Assembly: GCF_004345705.1 (NCBI RefSeq)
Contig: NZ_SLWV01000023.1
Coordinates: forward strand, 1 to 64,000
Reading direction: 5' to 3'
Length of the DNA stretch: 64,000 nt
Source of the DNA: Marinisporobacter balticus
GTDB lineage: Bacteria > Bacillota > Clostridia > Peptostreptococcales > Thermotaleaceae
Shown here in pieces: positions 42,874 through 52,114 of this stretch; within the stretch, counting starts at the first letter, position 1; each line of letters starts with the position of its first letter. The position numbers and the translations under genes are program-made. The notes under the pieces were generated by a model. It saw only the letters and a program-made list of their open reading frames with translations, was not told the DNA's origin and did no database searches.

Positions 42874-44727
42874 TTAAAATTTTATATTATATCTCTTGAT
42901 TTTTTCATAAAATGAAGATTTAGATATATTTAAGTTTTTTATAATGAGATTCTTGTTATGGTTATATTGAATAATAGCATCTTCAAGAGCTCTTTTTTCA
43001 GCTATATCTAGCATGTTTTTAAGGGTTAAAATATTGTTTTGTGAGGTGATGTCTTCTAAATATATATGCTCTGGATATAGTATATTTGTTTCACAAAGGG
43101 TCATAGCTCTTTCGAGTGTATTTTCAAGTTCGCGTACATTGCCAGGCCATGAGTAGTTTAATAGTTTGTTTAATGCTTCACCTGATAGTTGTTTGTAAGA
43201 TATATTGTGGAAATTACTTAAATTCTTTAATATATTATTTATTAAAATATAGATATCAGAGGTTCTTTCTCTGAGTGGTGGAATTTTTATCGGGAAAACA
43301 TTTAGCCTGTAGTATAAGTCTTCTCTAAAGCTTCCATTTTGAACTTCCTTTCTTAAATCCATATTTGTAGCCGCTATGATACGTACATCTATATTTGTTG
43401 GTTTGGATGAACCAATTTTATAAAATTTTCTGTTTTGTAAAACGTGAAGTAGCTTCACTTGAATTTCATTAGGGATTTCACCTACTTCATCAAGAAATAT
43501 AGTTCCGCTGTTTGCCATTTGAAAGTAACCATCTTTACCACTAGGTAAAGCGCCTGTAAAAGCACCACCTACATATCCAAACAATTCACTTTCAAATAGA
43601 TTGTGAGGAATAGAGCTACAGTTTACTTCTATAAATGGAGAATCACCTTTATACAGCCTGTGGATTTCTCTAGCTAATTGAGATTTACCTGTTCCGCTTT
43701 CACCTGTTATGATAACGGTCAGTTTAAAACTAGAGGCCTTGTATGCTAGATATTTTACTTCGTTTATTTTTGCACTGTTCCCAACAAAGTCTTGGAATGA
43801 GTTTGGAGGGAAGGTATAATTTTGAGTGATATAGTTGTTTTGAATTTTTTCAAGTTCTGATAGGATTGCATTCCTGTTTTTCAACATCTTATATGGTTCA
43901 GATGCATCATTTAAAGTGATAAAAGCTCCTGCCACCTCATGATTATTTTTAATAGTATGAATAGAACATAAAGCAGGGCGTTGGTTTAGTTCATAAAATT
44001 TATTTTGTATAGAAGAAAGCTTTTCTTGTAATATTAAATCTAGATCAGATATAAGCGCATCGCATTCTACAATTTCTTCTAGTTTTTTTTCATGCAAATT
44101 AATACTACCAAAAGATTTATCTCCCTTAGGTAGAAAAGTATTGCCCTGTAGCAGTCTTCGTATATTTTCTTTTCTTACTGTATATCCTTTGGCTTGAAAA
44201 AATTTGATATTTCCAGAGATTTTATCAATAACTACAATATGACCGATAGAATTAAAAAATTTAATAGAATATTTTATACCGTTTACAATAATTACATTTT
44301 CTTTTTCAATAGAATCAATATATGCTTCTATATGAAAACCTAAATGATTGGTTTTTATTTTAAATTCGCAAACAGCTCCTAAATTTCGGCAATGTTTATA
44401 TATGGGTTTGATCTCAGCATTTTTAAATATGCCGATACCTATTAGCGTATCGTTTGTTTTGATATCCTTATCATTTATATTGATTACCTTTAAATCCTCT
44501 GGCGTAAGACCACCATCGTCGTTTCCAATATGGTTATCTACTATAACTACTATGTCTCCAGGATTTATTTTTCCGCCTAGATGAGATTTGTGAGGATCTA
44601 TTATTATGCCTAGCGCTTCTTGGGCGTATTGATTAACCTGCTTAATGTTATGATTTTTGTCTATATAGATAATGCCAACATCGATATTATTGATGATTTG
44701 TTCAAAAAGGTGATTTTCAAAGATCAT
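42874..44727 (-). CDS. Sigma-54-dependent enhancer-binding regulator
   Basis: The 617-residue protein has an N-terminal PAS-like sensor (MIFENHLFEQIINNIDVGIIYIDKNHNIKQVN), a second region of about 200 residues with further PAS-like pattern, an AAA+ domain with Walker A (GESGTGKS, about residue 340), ESELFGY, the sigma-54 contact loop GAFTGA (about 387), and LDEVGEIP as Walker B. A C-terminal Fis-type helix-turn-helix follows (NKNLIIKNLNISKSSFYEKIKRY). It lies between two sigma-54 promoters and probably activates both operons in response to a small molecule. The ligand is unknown. Confidence 0.93.
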   Translation of the reverse strand: MIFENHLFEQIINNIDVGIIYIDKNHNIKQVNQYAQEALGIIIDPHKSHLGGKINPGDIVVIVDNHIGNDDGGLTPEDLKVININDKDIKTNDTLIGIGIFKNAEIKPIYKHCRNLGAVCEFKIKTNHLGFHIEAYIDSIEKENVIIVNGIKYSIKFFNSIGHIVVIDKISGNIKFFQAKGYTVRKENIRRLLQGNTFLPKGDKSFGSINLHEKKLEEIVECDALISDLDLILQEKLSSIQNKFYELNQRPALCSIHTIKNNHEVAGAFITLNDASEPYKMLKNRNAILSELEKIQNNYITQNYTFPPNSFQDFVGNSAKINEVKYLAYKASSFKLTVIITGESGTGKSQLAREIHRLYKGDSPFIEVNCSSIPHNLFESELFGYVGGAFTGALPSGKDGYFQMANSGTIFLDEVGEIPNEIQVKLLHVLQNRKFYKIGSSKPTNIDVRIIAATNMDLRKEVQNGSFREDLYYRLNVFPIKIPPLRERTSDIYILINNILKNLSNFHNISYKQLSGEALNKLLNYSWPGNVRELENTLERAMTLCETNILYPEHIYLEDITSQNNILTLKNMLDIAEKRALEDAIIQYNHNKNLIIKNLNISKSSFYEKIKRYNIKF

Positions 44728-44834
44728 AATAGTTCCTTCCTTTAATATCCATTTTTCGACTATATATTCATTTTATAGCAAGAATTACAAAAATGAAAGG
44801 AGGAATGAATTGTTTTTGGAATTTAGGAATCTAG

Positions 44835-44848
44835 TCTAAAATTATGGA
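44835..44848. promoter_or_regulatory. Candidate enhancer (UAS) site for the right promoter
   Basis: TCTAAAATTATGGA matches the left-side site TCCAAAATTATGGA at 13 of 14 positions and lies about 115 bp upstream of the right sigma-54 promoter. Confidence 0.55.
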
Positions 44849-44957
44849 CAAATATATGAATCAATAAGATCTAGAGGGTTTCTTAAAATGAACATGTGGG
44901 TCTAGGATGACATTGTAAATTACAAATTTCGCTTTGTTAAAGATTCACAAGCTTAAA

Positions 44958-44974
44958 TTGGCATATTTTGTGCA
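44958..44974 (+). promoter_or_regulatory. Sigma-54 (-24/-12) promoter for the lysA-alr-M20 operon
   Basis: TTGGCATATTTTGTGCA has GG and GC separated by exactly 10 nt, as required for -24/-12. It lies about 50 nt upstream of the ATG at 45023. Confidence 0.7.
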
Positions 44975-45022
44975 TACATTAGTTTTCATATAATACAATA
45001 TAATTTGAAAGGATAATGTAGG

Positions 45023-46318
45023 ATGATAGGAAAGAAAAATAACACTTTGTATATTGATGGGTGCAATGCAGTAAAGCTTGCACAAGAATATGGAACACCT
45101 TTATATGTTTATTCAGAAAGTGACATAGTAGGAAAATGTAGAGAAATTAGAGAATGTTTTTTGAATAAGTATCCAAATACGAGAGCTGCTTATGCTTCTA
45201 AAGCTTTTTCATCTCTTGCTATGTATAAAATCATTGAGAGAGAAGGACTTTGCCTTGATGTTGTCTCGGGAGGAGAATTGTATACTGCTATAAAAGCAAA
45301 TTTTCCAGCAGAAAAAATAGAATTTAATGGAAATAATAAACTATTCAGTGAAATTGAGCTTGCGGTAGATTATGGTATAGGAAGAATTATTGTAGATGGA
45401 TTAAATGAACTTGATTTAATAGAACAAGTTTGTAAAAGAAAAAAGAAAAAAATAAATATTTTATATAGGATTACACCTGAAGTTGAAAGTGATTCTCATG
45501 ATTATATCGTTACGGGAAAGAAGGATTCCAAATTTGGTATTCCTTTAGATGAAGACGTGATATCTTATCATATTGAAAAAGCTATTCAATCGGAGTATGT
45601 TAATTTTTTAGGGTTCCATTTTCATGTTGGTTCACAGCTCCATGACAATACATCTCATTTAGCAGCATTAGAGACATCATTGAAATTAGTGGAACAATGT
45701 AAAAAACAATACAACTACACAATTAAGGAATTAAATGTGGGTGGTGGATTTGGAATAAGATATAATGATGAAGATCATAAAAAACCATATCCATATTTCT
45801 TAGAACCTATTATGGCCAGAATAGAAGAATTTTCACAACAAATAGGAATTGAAAGACCTGCTGTAGTAATAGAGCCTGGTAGAAGTATAGTTGGAGAAGC
45901 GGGAACTACGCTTCATACAATCGGTAGTATTAAAAACATAAAAGGCATTAGAAAATATGTTTCAATAGATGGTGGGATGACAGATAATATTAGACCTGCG
46001 CTATATCAAGCTAAGTATGAAGGAATAATGGCTAACAAGATGGGTGATTCAAAAACTGAAAAGGTAACCATATGTGGTAAATGCTGTGAGTCAGGAGATA
46101 TATTAATAAAAGATATAAATATAGCACATCCAGAGCCTGGTGATATATTTGCCATATTCTCTACAGGGGCATATGGATACTCAATGGCAAGTAACTATAA
46201 CAAAAATAATATACCAGCCGTTGTTCTTGTAAATAAGGGCAAGGACTATCTTATAGTAAAAAGACAAACCTATGATGATATGATAAGAAATGAGTTAATA
46301 CCAGATTCACTTAAGTAA
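45023..46318 (+). CDS. lysA: Diaminopimelate decarboxylase family (fold III PLP enzyme)
   Basis: The 431-residue protein has the PLP lysine in AAYASKAFSS, then GLCLDVVSGGELYTA, FHVGSQLHD, the glycine-rich phosphate loop LNVGGGFGIRY, EPGRSIVGEAGTT, and the second active-site cysteine in CGKCCESGDIL. This fits LysA (meso-DAP to L-lysine), but the family includes D-amino acid and other decarboxylases. Being first in an apparent sigma-54 operon with a racemase and a deacylase, it may have a catabolic or salvage role rather than housekeeping lysine synthesis. Confidence 0.85.
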   Translation: MIGKKNNTLYIDGCNAVKLAQEYGTPLYVYSESDIVGKCREIRECFLNKYPNTRAAYASKAFSSLAMYKIIEREGLCLDVVSGGELYTAIKANFPAEKIEFNGNNKLFSEIELAVDYGIGRIIVDGLNELDLIEQVCKRKKKKINILYRITPEVESDSHDYIVTGKKDSKFGIPLDEDVISYHIEKAIQSEYVNFLGFHFHVGSQLHDNTSHLAALETSLKLVEQCKKQYNYTIKELNVGGGFGIRYNDEDHKKPYPYFLEPIMARIEEFSQQIGIERPAVVIEPGRSIVGEAGTTLHTIGSIKNIKGIRKYVSIDGGMTDNIRPALYQAKYEGIMANKMGDSKTEKVTICGKCCESGDILIKDINIAHPEPGDIFAIFSTGAYGYSMASNYNKNNIPAVVLVNKGKDYLIVKRQTYDDMIRNELIPDSLK

Positions 46319-46336
46319 AGCTTGGAGGAAAAAATC

Positions 46337-47485
46337 ATGAAACCTATATTGAGAGATACATTCGTTGAGGTTAATCTTGATAATATTATCTTTAATATAA
46401 AAAGCATAAAAAAAATGGTTGGAGGAAACGTAGCTATTGCAGCAGTAGTAAAGGCTAATGGTTATGGACATGGAGCCGTTGGTATAGCCAAAGCTTTAAT
46501 GGAAAATGGAGCAGATTATTTAGCTGTAGCGGCATTAAATGAAGCCATGGATTTGAGAAAGCATTTTAAGGAGTATAAATTATTCATTATGGGATTTACT
46601 CCGGACTCATATTTAGAACATGTAGTTGAAAATGATATAACACAAACCGTATTTTTATACAGGCAAGCTGAAATTTTAAATGAACTTGGAATGAAATATA
46701 ATAAAAAGCCTGTAGTACATATAAAATATGATACAGGATTTAATCGATTAGGCTTTAGGGACTGTGAAGAAAGTATTGATGAAATAGAAAAAATTTGTAG
46801 TCTCAAAAATATTTATGTAGAAGGAATTTTCTCTCACTTGGCACTTGTGGGTAAAAAAGAAGATGAGAAACAATACCATAAATTCATAAAAGCAATAGAT
46901 TCACTTGAAAAAAGAGGATTTGCATTTAAATATAAGCACATTGAGGATAGTATATCAGCAGTTGACTATCCCAAATATAGAATGAATATGATTAGACCTG
47001 GAGCAATTATATATGGGATCAAGGGTTTTCATTATGGAAGCTTAGATTTAAAGCAAGCACTAACATTTAAAACTAAAATAGCTTATATAAAAAGAATTGC
47101 TAAGGGAGAAGGTGTAAGTTATGATTATCTATGGAAAGCACAAAGAGATAGTATAGTCGGAACAGTTCCATTTGGATATGCAGATGGGTATCCTAGAAAT
47201 CTAAGAGATAAGGGTTATGTAACTATTCATGGCAAATGTGCACCAATAATTGGCGTGATTTGTATGGATCAATGTATGATTGATCTGACCCATATACCCG
47301 AGGCCAGTGAAGGTGATGATGTGATTATATATGGTGATGGCACAAATAATACACTAGATATTCATACTGTATCACGGCTAGCAGAAACAAATAAAAATGA
47401 AATCGTGAGTAGGATTACTATGAGACCACCACGTGTTTATACGAAAGATAACAAAATAGTAAATGTAATCAATTATATTGGATAA
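46337..47485 (+). CDS. alr: Alanine racemase family (PLP, TIM barrel)
   Basis: The 382-residue protein has the PLP lysine motif VVKANGYGHGAVGIAKAL near the N-terminus, KYDTGFNRLGF, EGIFSHLALV, RPGAIIYGI, and the catalytic tyrosine/substrate region SYDYLWKA with VPFGYADGYPRNL and GVICMDQCMIDLTH. It would interconvert L- and D-alanine or another amino acid; substrate range of this copy is unknown. ATG 46337 follows GGAGG; the TTG at 46322 is inside that site. It lies 18 nt after the decarboxylase gene. Confidence 0.9.
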   Translation: MKPILRDTFVEVNLDNIIFNIKSIKKMVGGNVAIAAVVKANGYGHGAVGIAKALMENGADYLAVAALNEAMDLRKHFKEYKLFIMGFTPDSYLEHVVENDITQTVFLYRQAEILNELGMKYNKKPVVHIKYDTGFNRLGFRDCEESIDEIEKICSLKNIYVEGIFSHLALVGKKEDEKQYHKFIKAIDSLEKRGFAFKYKHIEDSISAVDYPKYRMNMIRPGAIIYGIKGFHYGSLDLKQALTFKTKIAYIKRIAKGEGVSYDYLWKAQRDSIVGTVPFGYADGYPRNLRDKGYVTIHGKCAPIIGVICMDQCMIDLTHIPEASEGDDVIIYGDGTNNTLDIHTVSRLAETNKNEIVSRITMRPPRVYTKDNKIVNVINYIG

Positions 47486-47495
47486 GGAGAATATG

Positions 47496-48671
47496 ATGGA
47501 TATACAAAAAAGAGTTAATGAATTATTTCAAGCGCTCGTAGAAATAAGAAGAGATTTCCATATGTACCCAGAACTTAGTGAAAATGAACATAGAACATGT
47601 GATAGAATTTGTGAATATTTAGATCAATGGGGAATAGAGTATGAAAAAGGTATTGCTCAAACAGGAATAGTAGCAATCGTTAAGGGAAAAAAAGATGGTA
47701 AGACAGTGGGCGCTAGGGCAGATATAGATGCATTGCCTATAATAGAACAAAATGATTTACCTTTCCAATCAGTTTATAAGGGGGTTATGCATGCCTGTGG
47801 ACATGATGTGCATACTACTATACATCTTGGCGTAGCAAAGCTATTTAAAGAAATGGAAAATGATCTTGAAGGAAATGTAAAAATATTTTTTCAACCAGCA
47901 GAAGAAACAATAGGTGGAGCAGACAGAATGATCAAGGAGGGATGCTTGCAAAATCCTCATGTAGACTATGTTACATCCCTTCACTTAATGCCATATATAG
48001 ATGTAGGGTATGTAGAATTAAAATACGGAAAAGTAAATGCAGCTACCAATGAGTTTTGTATAAAAGTAAGTGGCAAATCAAGCCACGGTGCTTATCCAGA
48101 ACAATCAATAGATGCTATCGTAACTGCAGGATATATCATCACAGCATTACAAACCTTTGTAAGTAGAAGTATTTCACCACTAAGTTCAGCAGTAGTTACA
48201 TTAGGACAAATTCATGGTGGAATAAAAAATAATATAATCCCTGCAGAAGTGATTATGTCAGGCACATTGAGAACATTAGATCCAGACACAAGAATATATG
48301 CAAAAGAAAAAATTAGGCAAATCGTAGAAAACACAGCAATGGCACATGGTGCAAGTGCAGTAATTGAATTTGAAGAAGGTTATCCAGCGCTGATTAATGA
48401 TGATGAAGTAGTAGGTATTTTAAAGGACACAGCGCAGAATTTATTAGGCAGTGATAACGTGTTATTCAAGGAGTTCCCAAGTATGGGAGCAGATGATTTT
48501 TCATTTTTCTGTAAAGCAACAAAGGCCGCCTATTATAATTTGGGTTGTGGAAACCATAAGAGGGGATGGACAGCACCTATTCATAGTGAATGTTTTATGG
48601 TTGATGAAGAATGTATTAAAATAGGTGTTATTTTACAAACACAAACGCTTATTCAATTATTAAAGAAATAA
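47496..48671 (+). CDS. M20 family amidohydrolase (N-acyl-amino acid / hippurate hydrolase type)
   Basis: The 391-residue metallohydrolase has family motifs in order: RRDFHMYPELSENEHRT, ARADIDALPI, MHACGHDVHTTIHLG, FQPAEETIGGADRMI, the dimer-domain SSHGAYPEQSIDAI and the C-terminal FPSMGADDFSFFC. It would deacylate an N-acyl-L-amino acid or N-acetyl-DAP. ATG 47496 is 6 nt from AAGGAG, and an ATG at 47493 is nearly as good. The AAGGAG lies over the alr stop, and the operon ends at the next hairpin. Confidence 0.9.
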   Translation: MDIQKRVNELFQALVEIRRDFHMYPELSENEHRTCDRICEYLDQWGIEYEKGIAQTGIVAIVKGKKDGKTVGARADIDALPIIEQNDLPFQSVYKGVMHACGHDVHTTIHLGVAKLFKEMENDLEGNVKIFFQPAEETIGGADRMIKEGCLQNPHVDYVTSLHLMPYIDVGYVELKYGKVNAATNEFCIKVSGKSSHGAYPEQSIDAIVTAGYIITALQTFVSRSISPLSSAVVTLGQIHGGIKNNIIPAEVIMSGTLRTLDPDTRIYAKEKIRQIVENTAMAHGASAVIEFEEGYPALINDDEVVGILKDTAQNLLGSDNVLFKEFPSMGADDFSFFCKATKAAYYNLGCGNHKRGWTAPIHSECFMVDEECIKIGVILQTQTLIQLLKK

Positions 48672-48740
48672 CATAGATAAGTATATTGTAAAGCCTTCCG
48701 AGTCAGTAGAGCGTATAGATAGAGTAGAAGTTGTAACAAC

Positions 48741-48800
48741 AAATCTCCTTTCTGGTTTAAATAGCATTGCTAATTATACCAGAAAGGAGATTTTATTTTT
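48741..48800 (+). terminator. Terminator of the sigma-54 right operon
   Basis: A perfect 16-bp stem (48741-48756 with 48778-48793) with a 21-nt loop is followed by TATTTTTATG on the plus strand. Confidence 0.75.
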
Positions 48801-50016
48801 ATGATCTATAATCTCCATTAATTTTCACATAATCATAACTCAAATCACAGCCCCAAGCAGTAGCAGAATGTTCTCCATCTTTTAAATCAATAAGGATATT
48901 CACATATTCTTGTTCTAATATGGATTTTGCCAAGGGTTCATCAAAAGGAATACCCATACCATTTTTCGCAACTTGGATGATGCCTACATCATTTTTAAAA
49001 GAGATATCAACCTTTTCAGGCATGAAATTTCCATCAGCGTAACCAATGGCACACAATATTCTTCCCCAGTTTGCATCACTACCAAACAATGCAGATTTTA
49101 CTAAACTCGAACCAATCACAGATTTTGCACAGAGTTTTGCATCTGCTATTGTTTTTGCATGAATGACATCGGTTTCTATTAGCTTTGTTGCACCTTCTCC
49201 GTCTTTTGCAATCATTTTTGCAAGTTCTTTATTCACAAAATCAAGGGCTTCTTTAAACTGCATATAATGACCATTCATCGCATAAAGGAAAGTATTTTCT
49301 GCCTGCCCATTTGCCATCACGATCACCGTATCATTTGTGCTTGTGTCTCCGTCTACAGAAACCATATTATAGGTATTTTCGATACTACTCTTTAAGACGA
49401 ATTGCAATAAAGATTTTGAAATATTAATATTTGTTGTAATAAAGCTAAGCATCGTACCCATATTTGGATGAATCATGCCAGAGCCTTTGGCAATGCCACT
49501 AATATATATAGGTTTGTCTTCTATTGTAATTTCAACCGTTATCTTTTTTGTGAAAGTATCCGTAGTTGCAATGGCTTTTGCGGCAGATTCTCCACCTATC
49601 TTTGACAGTTGTTTGCAAGCTGTTTCTATGCCTGAGGTAATTTTATCTATTGGCATAGGAAAACCGATAATTCCTGTAGAGGCTACCATTACTTCTTTAG
49701 CGGATAAACCTAATGCTTCTGCGGTTATATTTGTCATCGTTACTGCGTTGTCAAAGCCCTTTGATCCCGTACAAGCATTGGCGTTTCCGCTGTTTGCTAC
49801 AATCGCTTGTATATTTTCTGATTTTATATGTTCCATACTCACTAATACAGGAGCGGCCTTTACTTTATTTTTAGTAAATACAGCAGCTGCTACAGCTGGT
49901 TTTTCACTGTAAATAACACACAAATCATTATTACCGTTTTTTTTCACGCCACTGTGTATGCCGACAGCTTTAAAACCTGGGACATCTGAGATTGTCTTGT
50001 TTTCTAAAATTTTCAA
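48799..50016 (-). CDS. argJ: Bifunctional ornithine acetyltransferase / N-acetylglutamate synthase
   Basis: The 405-residue enzyme recycles acetyl groups in the arginine pathway, moving acetyl from N-acetylornithine to glutamate. It self-cleaves before a threonine in GSGMIHPNMGTMLSFITTN. AVFTKNKVKAAPV, ANSGNANACTG, VASTGIIGFPMPIDKI and VDGDTSTNDTV are family motifs. TTG 50016 is preferred since GAAAGGA lies 8 nt upstream; an ATG at 50025 overlaps that site. It is transcribed after argC. Confidence 0.95.
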   Translation of the reverse strand: MKILENKTISDVPGFKAVGIHSGVKKNGNNDLCVIYSEKPAVAAAVFTKNKVKAAPVLVSMEHIKSENIQAIVANSGNANACTGSKGFDNAVTMTNITAEALGLSAKEVMVASTGIIGFPMPIDKITSGIETACKQLSKIGGESAAKAIATTDTFTKKITVEITIEDKPIYISGIAKGSGMIHPNMGTMLSFITTNINISKSLLQFVLKSSIENTYNMVSVDGDTSTNDTVIVMANGQAENTFLYAMNGHYMQFKEALDFVNKELAKMIAKDGEGATKLIETDVIHAKTIADAKLCAKSVIGSSLVKSALFGSDANWGRILCAIGYADGNFMPEKVDISFKNDVGIIQVAKNGMGIPFDEPLAKSILEQEYVNILIDLKDGEHSATAWGCDLSYDYVKINGDYRS

Positions 50017-50046
50017 TGGAATCATCCTTTCTTTTACATTTTTAAT

Positions 50047-51084
50047 TTATGGTGCCATTGCCATTAGTTCTAAACCGTGCGTTTCATTTATGTTAAATAG
50101 AATATTCATATTTTGAATAGCTTGCCCTGCTGCACCTTTCATTAGATTATCTATGGCAGATACTACAATTACTCTTCCCACTCGTTCGTCTACACATACA
50201 TGTAGATCACAGAGATTTGTTCCTTTTACCCATCTTGTTTCAGGAAAGTTTTTTCTCATTCTTACGAAATAATCATCTCTATAAAAATCTTCATAGATTT
50301 TGTTTAAACTTTCTTGCGTGATCTTTTCTTTTAAATTCCCATAACATGTTGCAAGGATTCCTCTATTCATAGGAATTAGATGCGGGGTAAAAGACAAATA
50401 GATATTTTCTCCATAGATATTTGAAACTTCTTGTTCGATTTCTGGTGTATGGCGATGACTCCCTACCGCATAAGCTTTTATAGATTCATTACATTCTGCA
50501 AAGAGGGTTTGGATATTTTCTTTTCTACCTGCTCCTGATACACCTGATTTCGCATCAATAATAATAGAATTAGGATCAATCAATTTTTCTTTTAATAAAG
50601 GAGCTAGTGCTAATATGCTTGCTGTAGGATAGCAGCCTGGATTCGCGATTAAATTGGATTCTTTTATATTCTCTCTATATAGTTCTGGCAAACCGTATAT
50701 GGAAGCAGCTAACAAATCACTACACCCATGGGTAAGGCCATACCAATTTTCATAAGCCTCTGTACTTTTTAATCGAAAATCTGCGCCTAGATCAATGACC
50801 TTTACACCAAGATTAAGGGCTTTTTTTGTTATGTCAAAAGATTTACCATGAGGTAGCGCAATAAAGAGTACATCAATAAGAGAGAATTTGTTCTCGGCTG
50901 TATGGATATCTATGCATAGATCTTCTATAAAACGATCATATTGAGGATAAACGTCAGAAAAAGTTAAATTTGTATAACTATGAGAGGATAGAAAAATAAT
51001 TTCTACTTCTTTATGTCTTTTTAGTAACCAAACTAATTGTTGTCCGGCGTAACCTGTTGAACCTATGATTCCTGCTTTTATCAT
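50047..51084 (-). CDS. argC: N-acetyl-gamma-glutamyl-phosphate reductase
   Basis: The 345-residue NADPH enzyme reduces N-acetylglutamyl phosphate to the semialdehyde. It begins IKAGIIGSTGYAGQQLVWLL (Rossmann loop), with LPHGKS, VIDLGADFRL and the catalytic cysteine in LIANPGCYPTASILALAPLL. HRHTPEIEQE and FTPHLIPMNRGILATCY are family motifs. AGGAGG precedes the ATG. It is divergent from argB across a 142-nt control region. Confidence 0.97.
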   Translation of the reverse strand: MIKAGIIGSTGYAGQQLVWLLKRHKEVEIIFLSSHSYTNLTFSDVYPQYDRFIEDLCIDIHTAENKFSLIDVLFIALPHGKSFDITKKALNLGVKVIDLGADFRLKSTEAYENWYGLTHGCSDLLAASIYGLPELYRENIKESNLIANPGCYPTASILALAPLLKEKLIDPNSIIIDAKSGVSGAGRKENIQTLFAECNESIKAYAVGSHRHTPEIEQEVSNIYGENIYLSFTPHLIPMNRGILATCYGNLKEKITQESLNKIYEDFYRDDYFVRMRKNFPETRWVKGTNLCDLHVCVDERVGRVIVVSAIDNLMKGAAGQAIQNMNILFNINETHGLELMAMAP

Positions 51085-51159
51085 AAGGGTACCTCCTAAG
51101 AATAATTTAATTAATTATACAATAAAATAAATAAATATACAACTAAAATAAATAAAAAT

Positions 51160-51189
51160 ATTGAATAATTATTCGAATGCTAGTATAAT
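51160..51189 (+). promoter_or_regulatory. argB promoter with ARG box
   Basis: TTGAAT (51161-51166), a 17-nt spacer and TATAAT (51184-51189). The sequence ATTGAATAATTATTCGAAT (51160-51178) is close to the ArgR box consensus (TNTGAATWWWWATTCANW) and covers the -35. It may also serve the divergent argCJ promoter. Confidence 0.75.
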
Positions 51190-51226
51190 TATTTAAAACG
51201 CATATTCAGAAAGGGGTTAATATAAG

Positions 51227-52114
51227 ATGGATCATCAGAAAATAGCCATATTGATAGAAGCGCTACCTTATATTAAAAAATTTAGAGGAAAAACTTTTGT
51301 GATTAAATATGGTGGAAGCATTATGAAAAATATGGATGCTAAAAAAGCATTGATAGAAGATGTAGTACTTTTGAAACTTGTAGGGATTCATGTTGTGATT
51401 GTTCATGGAGGTGGGCCAAATATTTCAAATTGGTTAAATAAATTAGATATAGAAACAACATTTGTAAAGGGATTAAGAGTGACAGATGAAAGTGTTATGG
51501 AAGTTGTAGAAATGGTGCTTTCGGGAAAAGTTAATAAGGGAATCACTTCTGATTTGTGCAAGCATGGAATTGATGCTGTAGGAATTAGTGGAAGAGATAA
51601 TCAGCTTATTGCTGCAAAGAAAAAATATATCTATGAAGAAAAAGAAAAAATAGATATAGGGTATGTAGGAGAAGTTGTATCTGTGAATACGAAGCTATTG
51701 GACGATTTGCTTCAGAATGGATATTTGCCAGTCATATCGCCTATTGGATGTGATCAGGAAGGAAATATTTATAATATTAATGCAGATTATGTTGCTTCAG
51801 CTATAAGTGCAGTTTTGAACGCAGAAAAACTTATATTATTAACAGATGTGGAAGGACTATATAGAGACATTAAAGATACGTCAAGTTTTATTTCAAGTAT
51901 CGAAGTAGAAGAAATAAAAAAATGTATCAAGGAAGAAGTCATTCTCGGGGGGATGATTCCTAAAATGGAGTGCTGTATAGAAGCCATAGAAAGGGGAACT
52001 AAAAATGTACATCTCATTGATGGTAGAAAGGAGCATAGTTTGCTCCTTGAGATATTCACAAATGAAGGAATGGGAACAATGATAAAAGGAGGAGAAAAAA
52101 ATGAGCAAGCATAA
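51227..52114 (+). CDS. argB: Acetylglutamate kinase
   Basis: The 295-residue amino acid kinase phosphorylates N-acetylglutamate. Motifs are VIKYGGSIMKN, VIVHGGGPNISNWLNKL, GLRVTDESVMEVVEMVLSGKVNKGI, GISGRDNQLI, NINADYVASAISAVL and ILGGMIPKMECCIEAIERG. The N-terminus extends before the kinase core, which in this family can relate to arginine feedback. The 3' end overlaps argD by 14 nt. Confidence 0.96.
   Translation: MDHQKIAILIEALPYIKKFRGKTFVIKYGGSIMKNMDAKKALIEDVVLLKLVGIHVVIVHGGGPNISNWLNKLDIETTFVKGLRVTDESVMEVVEMVLSGKVNKGITSDLCKHGIDAVGISGRDNQLIAAKKKYIYEEKEKIDIGYVGEVVSVNTKLLDDLLQNGYLPVISPIGCDQEGNIYNINADYVASAISAVLNAEKLILLTDVEGLYRDIKDTSSFISSIEVEEIKKCIKEEVILGGMIPKMECCIEAIERGTKNVHLIDGRKEHSLLLEIFTNEGMGTMIKGGEKNEQA

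Noticed and set aside
49475..49912. 145-codon plus-strand ORF opposite argJ
   Set aside because: Lies wholly inside argJ on the other strand; its composition is that of an antisense shadow.
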